Source: CAYNRG01 sp047974855
Lineage (GTDB): Bacteria > Bacillota_I > Bacilli_A > Erysipelotrichales > Erysipelotrichaceae
Length of the DNA stretch: 62,440 nt
Direction of reading: 5' to 3'
Assembly (NCBI GenBank): GCA_047974855.1
Contig: JBKECT010000031.1
Coordinates: 1 to 62,440, forward strand
Shown: piece by piece, positions 7,350 to 15,059 of the stretch
How the letters are laid out: each line of letters begins with the position of its first letter
Position numbering within the stretch: the stretch's first letter is position 1
Notes under the pieces: generated by a model
Told to the model about the DNA's origin: nothing
Database searches by the model: none
The model's input: only the letters and a program-made list of their open reading frames with translations
Position numbers and translations under genes: made by a program

Positions 7350-8648
7350 ATGGTAGAGTATATTTTAATAATGGCAATAGGTGCATTAGCATCTGTTCTT
7401 GCCAATCGAGGAGTAGCGGTATTTAATGATGGATTTAGACCATTAATGCCACAATATTTTGAAGGTAAAATTTCTAGAGCTGAGCTTGCAGCAATGAGTT
7501 TTGCTATTAGCTTTGGATTAGTCATTGGATTTGGTATTCCAACATCTGTTGCAGCATCGATCATCTTAATTCACTGTATCTTGTTAACAACAGATATGAT
7601 TGGTACATTTTGTCCGGACACGACAAAAGGTGCAATTTTAGCAGCGGTGATTGGTGCATTATATGGCTTTTTAATTCTTTTTGGATTACAAGCAGTTATC
7701 AATTTCTTTGCTTATTTGCCATACAATTTTTTAGATCCACTTGGGAAAGTGAGTGCTCCAATAACTGTAGCCTTTGCAATTTTTCCATCTATTGCATTGG
7801 CATATCAACATGGATTTAAAAAAGGATTGATATCTGGTATTTTAACTATACTTGTTTATTTTGCAACATTACGCTTTGGAAGCTTTAGTTTAGGAAGTTT
7901 TAATGTGACTTTGAATGCAACGGGGATGGCGATGCTTTTTGGGATGATTTTGATGATAGCATTTGCTGCGACAGTGAAGTCAGAAGGACAAAGTACGAAT
8001 CAAGACTTAACAAATGTTTTCTCAAAGCAAGTAGCTAGAATCCAAAAAAATTGGCCGCTACTTGCACTCATGGGTGGATTACTTGCAGCGGCAACTAGTC
8101 TTTCAATTGTTGCTGGGGATCCAACTTCCCTAAATCTGTTAGACAACGGAGCATATAGTGATGCAGCAATGGCTGCACTTGCGCGTGCAATAGGGTTTGT
8201 ACCACTTGTTTTTACAACAGCAATTGCAACTGGAGTCTATGGAGTTGCGGGATGTACATTTGTGTTTGTTGTAGGACTTGCATTTCATGGTAATCCACTG
8301 TTAGCTGGTGTGCTAGGAGCAGCTGTAATTGTGCTTGAAGTATTTTTAATCAATTTCTTTGCGAAAGTCATGGATACATTTCCAGGTGTTCGTGATATGG
8401 GAGAACATATACGTACAGCTATGAACAAAGTGTTAGAAATGGCACTGCTTATCGGCTCAGCAATGGCTGCAGAGGCAATGGTTTCAGGAGTTGGATCATT
8501 ATTTGTAATTGGATGTTATCTCTTAAACAGATCTTCAAAAAAACCAATTGTTGATTTGGCTGTTGGCCCAGTAGCGGCAATTTTGTTTGGTATTTTAATA
8601 AATATTTTAGTTGTAGTTGGACTATATGTTCTACCAGTGGTAGGTTAG
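7350..8648 (+). CDS. yhfT: YhfT-like polytopic membrane protein, putative transporter
   Basis: 432 residues (E. coli YhfT about 434) with roughly 10-12 hydrophobic segments rich in Gly and Ala. The N-terminal FNDGFRPLMPQYFEGKISR and the internal DTFPGVRDMGEHIR cytoplasmic segments are non-hydrophobic and probably functional. No ATPase or PTS motifs occur. It belongs to a transporter-like family without a defined substrate. Its position between yhfU and a catabolic gene set argues for uptake of the pathway substrate; an export role cannot be excluded. Spacing is 3 nt to yhfU and 4 nt to the next gene. Confidence 0.75.
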   Translation: MVEYILIMAIGALASVLANRGVAVFNDGFRPLMPQYFEGKISRAELAAMSFAISFGLVIGFGIPTSVAASIILIHCILLTTDMIGTFCPDTTKGAILAAVIGALYGFLILFGLQAVINFFAYLPYNFLDPLGKVSAPITVAFAIFPSIALAYQHGFKKGLISGILTILVYFATLRFGSFSLGSFNVTLNATGMAMLFGMILMIAFAATVKSEGQSTNQDLTNVFSKQVARIQKNWPLLALMGGLLAAATSLSIVAGDPTSLNLLDNGAYSDAAMAALARAIGFVPLVFTTAIATGVYGVAGCTFVFVVGLAFHGNPLLAGVLGAAVIVLEVFLINFFAKVMDTFPGVRDMGEHIRTAMNKVLEMALLIGSAMAAEAMVSGVGSLFVIGCYLLNRSSKKPIVDLAVGPVAAILFGILINILVVVGLYVLPVVG

Positions 8649-8652
8649 AAAA

Positions 8653-9642
8653 ATGAAAATTGAGGAGTATGCAAAAAAAACTTTTGTGGCGATGAAAAAT
8701 CCATTTCAGAGCATTTGTGAAGTAAATGCATTAGTTTTAAATAAAATTTCGGATAGGGTTAGTACTAATGGTTTTGCATATTATGTGGGGGTTAAAAATA
8801 CCCCCACAATTCCACAATCTTTTTTGTTTAATCTGGAAAATAAAGGATTTTTAGTGCATACTAGAGATGTAATGGCACCTGGTGGAAGGGCAATTGATGT
8901 TTACCTTAGAAATCCAATTACGGGTCATTTTATGACAGGATCAAGCAGTGGGACAGCATTGAATGTTTTTTATCACATCAATGACTTAGGAATAGGAACG
9001 GATGGAGGTGGCTCTGTTCTAGCACCGGCTGCAGCGCTTAATTTATTTGGGTTTATTTCACCATTGATGGCTAAGAATGAGATGTCACTGTGTAAAAAGT
9101 TATCAACAGAGGGAATAGAATTCTCTCCATCACTTGGATTTATTACAAGAGAGTGGGAAACGATGAAAAGGGCTATTAAATCAACAATAAGCACAGACTT
9201 AGTATCTAATGGAATTGTACTTGTTTCAAATGGTGTGAAAATTTCAAATGTGATTACGGAGGAGATTGCTATGATTGATCTTTCAGAAGACAGAAATAAA
9301 TTGATTCGCTTTTTGAAAGAGCATGTAGATAATGAGCATTTTTTATTATCTATTGAAGGGCCGGTTGATATTGATGGTATAGGTGATAGTATTTTTGGAC
9401 ACTATGATGAGAAAACAAAAGATTGTCAAAAAAAGTGTGGCAAGGGATTAATGAGAGTAGTAAATATTTGTGGTTATTCAGCATTTACAATACCTAAGAA
9501 AGAGTTAGGGTGTTCTTATGTGTTGATTGGAGAAAGTAGTGAGTCTTCTATTTACACAATGATGAGCATTGCTGAAAAGTTAAAGATAGAGCAGTCAGAT
9601 GTAGTAAAAAAATATTTTTCAAATTTAGACATGTATTTATAG
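8653..9642 (+). CDS. Short amidase-signature hydrolase within the yhf-like operon
   Basis: Amidase-signature enzymes hydrolyse carboxamides or carbamoyl groups with a Lys-cisSer-Ser triad. All three are readable: K48 in GVKNTP, S97 in GSSSGTA, and S121 in GIGTDGGGSVLAPAA; the 24-residue spacing between the serines matches FAAH and GatA. At 329 residues it is far shorter than the usual 450-500 and lacks most of the peripheral region, yet has no stop or frameshift. The enterobacterial yhf operon has no such gene, as far as I know. It starts 4 nt after yhfT and ends 11 nt before php, so it is transcribed with the set. It is probably active; the substrate is unknown. Confidence 0.8.
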   Translation: MKIEEYAKKTFVAMKNPFQSICEVNALVLNKISDRVSTNGFAYYVGVKNTPTIPQSFLFNLENKGFLVHTRDVMAPGGRAIDVYLRNPITGHFMTGSSSGTALNVFYHINDLGIGTDGGGSVLAPAAALNLFGFISPLMAKNEMSLCKKLSTEGIEFSPSLGFITREWETMKRAIKSTISTDLVSNGIVLVSNGVKISNVITEEIAMIDLSEDRNKLIRFLKEHVDNEHFLLSIEGPVDIDGIGDSIFGHYDEKTKDCQKKCGKGLMRVVNICGYSAFTIPKKELGCSYVLIGESSESSIYTMMSIAEKLKIEQSDVVKKYFSNLDMYL

Positions 9643-9653
9643 TGAGGTGGCAT

Positions 9654-10547
9654 ATGAAATTAAATAAAGGATATACGTTGATTCATGAACACATAGAGAT
9701 AGATTTATCCAAGGTGAAGAATGATCAAGATACTTGTTATGACAGCGTAGAAGAAGTTGTAAAGGAAATGAAAATTCTAAAAAATTTAGGTGTAGGAAAT
9801 ATATTGGAAGTTACGAATATTGGAATGGGAAGAAGTCTCACGACAGTAAAAAAAGTTGAAGATGAAACAGGTATCAAAATTTTGATGTCTACAGGATTTT
9901 ATAAAGAACCTTTTCTTCCTGAGTATGTTTGTGACAAGACAATTGAAGAACTTGCAGAAATTATGATTAATGAATGCATGCAAGGTATAGATGGAACAGA
10001 TAGAAAAGCGGTCTGCATTGGAGAAATTGGCACAAGCAAAGATATGATGAAGCCTATGGAAAGAAAGGTTTTTGATGCTGCGATTCTTGCTGCAAAAAAG
10101 TGTAGTGCAGTTATCTCTACCCATACATCATTGGGAACATGTGCTGCAGAGCAAGCCAGTTATTTAATTTCAAATGGTATTTTACCTTCGCGTATTATAA
10201 TCGGTCATATGGATTTAACTCAAGATTTAGCAAGGATAAAAGAAGTCTTAGATTTGGGTGTTAATATAGGGTTTGATACAATCGGTAAAAATAACTACTT
10301 TCCCGATGAAAAGAGAGTGGAGTTTTTGCTGGATTTAGAAAAGGAAGGATATTTAAATCAAGTGATGCTATCAATGGACTTGACACGCAAGTCACACTTG
10401 AAATGTAACGGGGGATTAGGATATGCCTATCTTATTGAGGAGTTTCTTCCAATGCTAAGATTAAAAGGAATGAAGGAAGATTCAATAAATCAAATGTTGG
10501 TAAAAAATCCAATACGACTATTTAGTCAAGTGGAGGAAGAAGTATGA
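9654..10547 (+). CDS. php: Phosphotriesterase-homology metallohydrolase
   Basis: 297 residues (E. coli PHP about 292). Amidohydrolase-fold binuclear metal ligands appear in order: HEH at residues 11-13, the bridging glutamate in CIGEIG, STHTS, IIGHMD and SMDLTRK. A glutamate in place of the carbamylated lysine of true phosphotriesterases is typical of the PHP branch, so lactonase or amide/ester hydrolase activity is more likely than organophosphate cleavage. The start is ATG 9654 after GAGGTGG; the frame opens earlier at 9642. Its stop overlaps the yhfS ATG (ATGA), indicating translational coupling. Confidence 0.85.
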   Translation: MKLNKGYTLIHEHIEIDLSKVKNDQDTCYDSVEEVVKEMKILKNLGVGNILEVTNIGMGRSLTTVKKVEDETGIKILMSTGFYKEPFLPEYVCDKTIEELAEIMINECMQGIDGTDRKAVCIGEIGTSKDMMKPMERKVFDAAILAAKKCSAVISTHTSLGTCAAEQASYLISNGILPSRIIIGHMDLTQDLARIKEVLDLGVNIGFDTIGKNNYFPDEKRVEFLLDLEKEGYLNQVMLSMDLTRKSHLKCNGGLGYAYLIEEFLPMLRLKGMKEDSINQMLVKNPIRLFSQVEEEV

Positions 10548-11638
10548 AAACATATCCCTTGGAAAGCGTATCAATGGAAGAAGCAAAAAAATTACAATTC
10601 AAACTTGTTGATGAAATTACAAAGGTTTTTAATGGTGTTGACATTTTGAATTGTGGAGATGTTGGTGTTGTAAGTGGACAAAATAAGCCTACAACAACTA
10701 GAAAAGTTGAGACAGTTTTGGCGAATTTTTTTGGTGCTGAAGCTGCTGTATTAGTACGTGGTGCAGGAACAGCTGCAATTAGATATGCACTGTTTTCAAT
10801 TATCAAATCTGGGGAAACATTGCTTATCCATAAAGCACCTGTCTACAGTACAACGCAGACGACGTTAGAGATGATGGGAATTAAAACAGTAGAAGCCGAT
10901 TTTAATAACTTGGATGACATTCAAAAGGTAATGCAAGAAAATAGCCAGATAAAAGCAGCGTTAGTACAAATTACTCGGCAAAAAAGTGATGATAGCTATG
11001 ATTTGAAAAGTGTAATCAATAAAATCAAGTCTTGTGGAGAAATTCCTATTATAACGGACGATAACTACGCAGTGATGAAAATTAAAGAAATTGGAATACA
11101 ATGTGGAGCAGACTTGTCATGTTTTTCGACATTTAAACTTTTGGGTCCTGAAGGAATAGGTTGCATTGTAGGCAACAAAAAAGAAATTGACTTTATTATT
11201 AAACATCATTATTCAGGTGGTAGCCAGACACAAGGGCCTGAAGCTTTAGAAGTTTTAAGAGGTATGATTTATGCACCAGTAGCATTGTCGATACAAGCAG
11301 AGGTTGGAGAAGAAGTTGTAAGGCGATTATCTGAAAATGAAGTTCCCATGGTTAAGTCAGCGCTTTTAGCAAATGCTCAATCAAAGGTTATCTTAATCGA
11401 GTTTGAAGAAGATATCGCTGAGAAAGTTTTAAGCCATGCTCAAAAATTAGGTGCTGCACCACATCCTGTTGGAGCAGAGTCGAAGTATGAGTTTGTTCCA
11501 ATGTTTTATCGCGTATCAGGAACTTTTTTAGATGAAGACTCTACTCGGGGAAAAAGAATGATTCGTGTAAATCCGATGAGATCTGGACCTGATACAATCA
11601 TACGGATTTTAAAAAAATCTATAGAAGAGGTGAAATGA
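10544..11638 (+). CDS. yhfS: YhfS-like PLP-dependent enzyme (fold type I)
   Basis: 364 residues of an aminotransferase/lyase fold related to SelA-type and cysteine-desulfurase-type PLP enzymes. The Schiff-base lysine is K198 in STFKLLGPEG and the pyridine-binding aspartate is in ITDDNYAV (172-173). The VRGAGTAAIR stretch near residue 71 binds the cofactor phosphate in such folds. Beta-elimination or transamination on an amino compound is likely; the family substrate is not established to my knowledge. It overlaps both neighbours by 4 nt and lies between php and a second PLP enzyme of another fold. Confidence 0.8.
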   Translation: MKTYPLESVSMEEAKKLQFKLVDEITKVFNGVDILNCGDVGVVSGQNKPTTTRKVETVLANFFGAEAAVLVRGAGTAAIRYALFSIIKSGETLLIHKAPVYSTTQTTLEMMGIKTVEADFNNLDDIQKVMQENSQIKAALVQITRQKSDDSYDLKSVINKIKSCGEIPIITDDNYAVMKIKEIGIQCGADLSCFSTFKLLGPEGIGCIVGNKKEIDFIIKHHYSGGSQTQGPEALEVLRGMIYAPVALSIQAEVGEEVVRRLSENEVPMVKSALLANAQSKVILIEFEEDIAEKVLSHAQKLGAAPHPVGAESKYEFVPMFYRVSGTFLDEDSTRGKRMIRVNPMRSGPDTIIRILKKSIEEVK

Positions 11639-12783
11639 TGCTGCTTGAGCAAACAAGGAAAAGAAATCCTCAATTAATAGAAGTTGTAAATAATTTTCAC
11701 AGAACTGGGAAGATAAGACCTGATAGTTACTGCTTGGATGTGGACCAATTTATTGAAAATGCAAAAATGATGATAGACACTGCAAACAGAGAAGGAATTA
11801 AGCTTTACTTTATGTTGAAACAGGTTGCGCGCAACCCATATCTAGCAAAAAAACTATGTGATCTAGGATATGCTGGTGCAGTAGTTGTTGATTATAAAGA
11901 GGCAAAGATAATGATGGAGCACAATATACCAATAGGAAATATAGGACATCTAGTTCAGGTTCCAAATTCATTCTTAGAAGAAGTGATTTTGTATCGTCCA
12001 GAGGTGATTACAGTATATTCTTTAGAAAAAGTAAGTAGAATTCATGAGCTATGTAAAAAAAACAACTTGAAACAATCTATCTTAATTAGAGTTGTTGGTC
12101 ATAATGATCACTTGTATAGTGGACAAAATGCTGGAATTTTTCTTAATGAGTTGTCAGACTTTATAAGCGAAGTAAAAAAAATGGATACAATCACTGTGGA
12201 GGGAGTAACTTCTTTTCCAGCAATTTTATATCAAGAAAATAAAAAACAGTTTGAGACCACAGAGAATATGAATACGATTTTAGAGGCGAAAAAAATTTTA
12301 GAAAATTTAGGAATTAGTATATCTCAAGTTAACACGCCGTCTGCAACTTGTTGTAGAACTATTCCGCTATTGAAAAAAAATGGAGGAACTCATGGTGAAC
12401 CTGGGCATGGATTGAGTGGCACAACACCAGCACACGCAAACCTAGATTTAGATGAAAAACCGTGTGTTATTTATCTTTCAGAGATATCTCATCATTTTCA
12501 AGGAAAGAGTTATTGCTATGGAGGAGGGCATTATCGCAGATCACACCTTAAATCAGCATTAGTACAAAATAATCTAGTTCATGTATACCCACCAGATGTT
12601 GAAAGCATTGACTATCATTTTTGGTTAGATGGAATCCATCCAATTGGGGAAGCAGTAGTTATGGCATTCAGGTTTCAAATGTTTGTGACTCGAAGTGATT
12701 TGGTTTTAATTGAAGGAATTAAAAGTGGTAGTCCAAAAATTATTGGCGTATATGATTCACTGGGAAAGGAACTAGATTTATGA
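11635..12783 (+). CDS. yhfX: YhfX-like PLP-dependent enzyme (alanine-racemase fold)
   Basis: 382 residues of fold type III. The cofactor lysine is K62 in LYFMLKQVARN, equivalent to the Lys of alanine and ornithine racemases. Downstream are IGHLVQ, the VEGVTSFP strand and GTHGEPGHGLSG, a probable phosphate-binding loop. The C-terminal beta domain retains HFWLDGIHP. Family names suggest an amino acid racemase, but decarboxylase or aldolase activity on a phosphorylated amino acid is also possible. ATG 11635 and 11638 are alternative starts. It is translationally coupled to yhfS and yhfW. Confidence 0.8.
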   Translation: MMLLEQTRKRNPQLIEVVNNFHRTGKIRPDSYCLDVDQFIENAKMMIDTANREGIKLYFMLKQVARNPYLAKKLCDLGYAGAVVVDYKEAKIMMEHNIPIGNIGHLVQVPNSFLEEVILYRPEVITVYSLEKVSRIHELCKKNNLKQSILIRVVGHNDHLYSGQNAGIFLNELSDFISEVKKMDTITVEGVTSFPAILYQENKKQFETTENMNTILEAKKILENLGISISQVNTPSATCCRTIPLLKKNGGTHGEPGHGLSGTTPAHANLDLDEKPCVIYLSEISHHFQGKSYCYGGGHYRRSHLKSALVQNNLVHVYPPDVESIDYHFWLDGIHPIGEAVVMAFRFQMFVTRSDLVLIEGIKSGSPKIIGVYDSLGKELDL

Positions 12784-13985
12784 GTAGGCGAGCGATTGTT
12801 ATTGTGTTAGATAGTTTTGGAATTGGTGAAATGAGTGATGTGGCAACAGTTCGCCCGCAAGATTGTGGTGCGAACACAGTAAAACACTTGCTGGAAATTG
12901 GTGAAAATATTAAATGGGATACATTAATTGATTTAGGATTGATTAATGCATTAGGTGAAGAAGTTGGAGAGTTTAAAAAAAGTAAAACCGCTGTCTATGG
13001 CAAAAGTAACTTAGATCATCAAGGTGGAGATACATATTTTGGACACCAAGAAATTATGGGAACAAAACCTATGACACCGACATTGAATCAATTTCAGAAC
13101 CATATTGACTCCATTGAGAAAGAATTAGTACTTCATGGGAATTGTGTTGACAGAATAGAGATGAGTGGATTATCTTTGTTATGTGTTAACGGTGGAATTT
13201 TTATTGGAGATAACTTGGAAACAGATCCTGGACAAGCAATTAACGTGACTGGTTCTTTTGATTTGTCATCATTTGAAGAAATAAAACAAATTGGAGAGAT
13301 TGTAAGAAAGCATGTACAAGTTTCTCGCGTCATTGCATTTGGAGGAACCGGTGTAAGTAAAAATGATTTAGTGAATGCGATAGAGGTAAAAGGCGAATAT
13401 ATTGGAATAAATGCGCCAAAGTCAAAAGTTTATCGAAGCAACTACCAAGTCGCACATATAGGATATGGAGTTAATACGGAAGTACAATTACCCAATGTTC
13501 TAGATAAAATAGGGATTAAAACATTTCTTTACGGAAAGGTTGCTGATATTGTTATGAATCCAAATGGGAAGATGGTGTATGGGGTTGATACAGAAGAGTT
13601 ATTTAAACAGCTTCATAATGACTTAGAGACAATAGAAAATGGATTTTTTTGCTTGAATGTGCAAGAAACAGATCTTGCTGGTCATCAATGCAATCCAACC
13701 TTATATATAGATCGTGTTAATGCTTCAGATAAAGGCATAAAGAAAGTGTTAGAAATAATGAGTGATGATGATTTGCTGGTTGTTATGGCAGATCACGGAA
13801 ACGATCCAACAACGGGAAATTCAAAGCATAGCAGAGAAATGGTGCCATTACTTATACATTATAAGAATGTTAAGGAAATTGATTGTGGTGAAAGAGATAC
13901 ACTTGCAGATGTAGGGGCAACTATCGCAGAATATTTTGAAACAGCAATTCCAAATGGGACGTCATTTCTTCAATTGTTGAAATGA
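12780..13985 (+). CDS. yhfW: YhfW-like phosphopentomutase-family enzyme
   Basis: 401 residues of the alkaline-phosphatase superfamily with phosphopentomutase layout. Metal ligands appear in VIVLDSFGIGE (D11), QETDLAGHQ and MADHGNDPTTGNSKHSRE. The nucleophile threonine is T85 in QGGDTYFGHQEIMG, the same number as in Bacillus phosphopentomutase. Residues between about 100 and 210 form the cap. It is a likely phosphosugar or phospho-amino-sugar mutase. True DeoB is not seen in the window although deoC is, so a classical phosphopentomutase role is not excluded, but the setting with yhf genes argues for YhfW. It is the last gene of the operon. Confidence 0.8.
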   Translation: MSRRAIVIVLDSFGIGEMSDVATVRPQDCGANTVKHLLEIGENIKWDTLIDLGLINALGEEVGEFKKSKTAVYGKSNLDHQGGDTYFGHQEIMGTKPMTPTLNQFQNHIDSIEKELVLHGNCVDRIEMSGLSLLCVNGGIFIGDNLETDPGQAINVTGSFDLSSFEEIKQIGEIVRKHVQVSRVIAFGGTGVSKNDLVNAIEVKGEYIGINAPKSKVYRSNYQVAHIGYGVNTEVQLPNVLDKIGIKTFLYGKVADIVMNPNGKMVYGVDTEELFKQLHNDLETIENGFFCLNVQETDLAGHQCNPTLYIDRVNASDKGIKKVLEIMSDDDLLVVMADHGNDPTTGNSKHSREMVPLLIHYKNVKEIDCGERDTLADVGATIAEYFETAIPNGTSFLQLLK

Positions 13986-14012
13986 TTTAAATCAGAAAAA
14001 TAAAGCAGTAAG

Positions 14013-14046
14013 ATAAACGATGATTTTTAAATTGTCGTTTTTATTA
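14013..14046 (+). terminator. Terminator of the yhf-like operon
   Basis: AAACGA and TCGTTT flank an AT-rich inner stem, followed by a short T-run. Confidence 0.6.
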
Positions 14047-14150
14047 TATATCAAATTTGTGAGTGCAATGTTGCAGATTATTATTAATTATGATATAAGC
14101 TATATAGGTGCATATTAGATTTTTATAATTAATAAAAAGGGGGAGATTGT

Positions 14151-14936
14151 GTGAGCTGTCTAGTTAGAATAAAGGAAATTTTACCATCACTTACCAAAAC
14201 AGAGTTAAAACTAGCAAACTATATTCTAGCTAATTCGAAGTCTATAGTGAACTTATCAACGCAAGAATTAGCTGAGCTTGCAGAAGTTAGCACAGCGGCA
14301 GTAGTTCGTTTTTCATATCGATTAAAATATAGAGGGTTTCCTGAATTAAAAAAAGCACTAATAATGGATAATGTGAATTTAGCTAAGTATACAGATGAAG
14401 ACAATTTTTGTTTAGAAGAAGTGTATGAGAAAATAATTAGTAAAAAAGAAAAGCTTACACAGAGTATAATTGATCGCACATATCGGTTGATAAATCCCAG
14501 GGAGTTGGAATTGATAGTCAACTTGCTGTGGGAAGCCAATAGAATCCAACTTTTAGGAAGCGGAAAGAGTGAAAGTGCCTGTGCGGAATTAAATAAAAAA
14601 TTTTGTGAGATAGGAAAGTGTAGCTTTTTTGATTCAAATGAGTATTACCAAAAAAGGAATAATATATGGTTGTCAGAAAAAGATGTATGCCTAATTATCG
14701 ACTATTCTGGAGAGCAAGAGTTAACGCTTGATTTGGCAAAATCTGCAAAGGAGCAAGGAGCTGTAACTATAGCTATATCTCAAATTAATACTAGTTTAGA
14801 TCGGTTGGTGGATTACACAATATGTGTACCTGTGTGCAACATTGAAGATAAACTTGGCATTCATAATTATGCAACGACTGTGATTATTGATTTGATTCAC
14901 ATAGGGGTACTTAAATTAAGAAAGGAAAAACTGTAA
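14151..14936 (+). CDS. RpiR/MurR-family transcription regulator
   Basis: 261 residues. The N-terminal RpiR-type helix-turn-helix (residues 1-75) has TKTELKLANYIL and LAELAEVSTAAVVRFSYRL; the C-terminal SIS domain (from about 105) begins IQLLGSGKSESA and binds phosphosugars. The start is GTG after AAGGGGGAG, 7 nt away; no better ATG exists. In many Firmicutes these regulators control amino-sugar or MurNAc uptake. The PTS EIIC and MupG-like genes directly downstream, with a palindrome in their promoter, are probable targets. Confidence 0.87.
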   Translation: MSCLVRIKEILPSLTKTELKLANYILANSKSIVNLSTQELAELAEVSTAAVVRFSYRLKYRGFPELKKALIMDNVNLAKYTDEDNFCLEEVYEKIISKKEKLTQSIIDRTYRLINPRELELIVNLLWEANRIQLLGSGKSESACAELNKKFCEIGKCSFFDSNEYYQKRNNIWLSEKDVCLIIDYSGEQELTLDLAKSAKEQGAVTIAISQINTSLDRLVDYTICVPVCNIEDKLGIHNYATTVIIDLIHIGVLKLRKEKL

Positions 14937-14955
14937 TAAAATTACAGTTTTTATT
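14926..14955 (+). terminator. Terminator of the rpiR-like gene
   Basis: AAAAACTGTAAT and ATTACAGTTTTT pair around an AAA loop, and T-rich sequence follows. The stop codon is inside the left arm. Confidence 0.85.
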
Positions 14956-14963
14956 ATTTTTTA

Positions 14964-14992
14964 TTGAAATTAATGCTTAATGGTAGTATAAT
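14964..14992 (+). promoter_or_regulatory. Promoter of the PTS EIIC-mupG operon
   Basis: TTGAAA and a perfect TATAAT are separated by 17 bp. The predicted transcription start falls at the left edge of the 14996-15035 inverted repeat. Confidence 0.8.
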
Positions 14993-14995
14993 TAG

Positions 14996-15035
14996 GATAA
15001 ATTAACCGCTTACATTATATAGCGTTTAATTTATC
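14996..15035 (+). promoter_or_regulatory. 40-bp inverted repeat at the EIIC transcription start (candidate operator)
   Basis: GATAAATTAACCGC (14996-15009) and GCGTTTAATTTATC (15022-15035) are 13/14 complementary around a 12-base spacer. It sits just downstream of a strong promoter and 24 bp before the start codon, where a bound repressor would block initiation. Candidate ligand: the adjacent RpiR-family regulator. The transcribed hairpin could alternatively protect or attenuate the mRNA, but no U-tract follows. Confidence 0.65.
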
Positions 15036-15059
15036 AATTATACTAAGGAGGGACAATTG

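Noticed and set aside
12780..13985. Assignment of this gene as classic phosphopentomutase DeoB
   Set aside because: The residues would permit it, but tight coupling to yhfX and the whole yhf set makes YhfW the better call; deoC lies elsewhere, 14 kb away.
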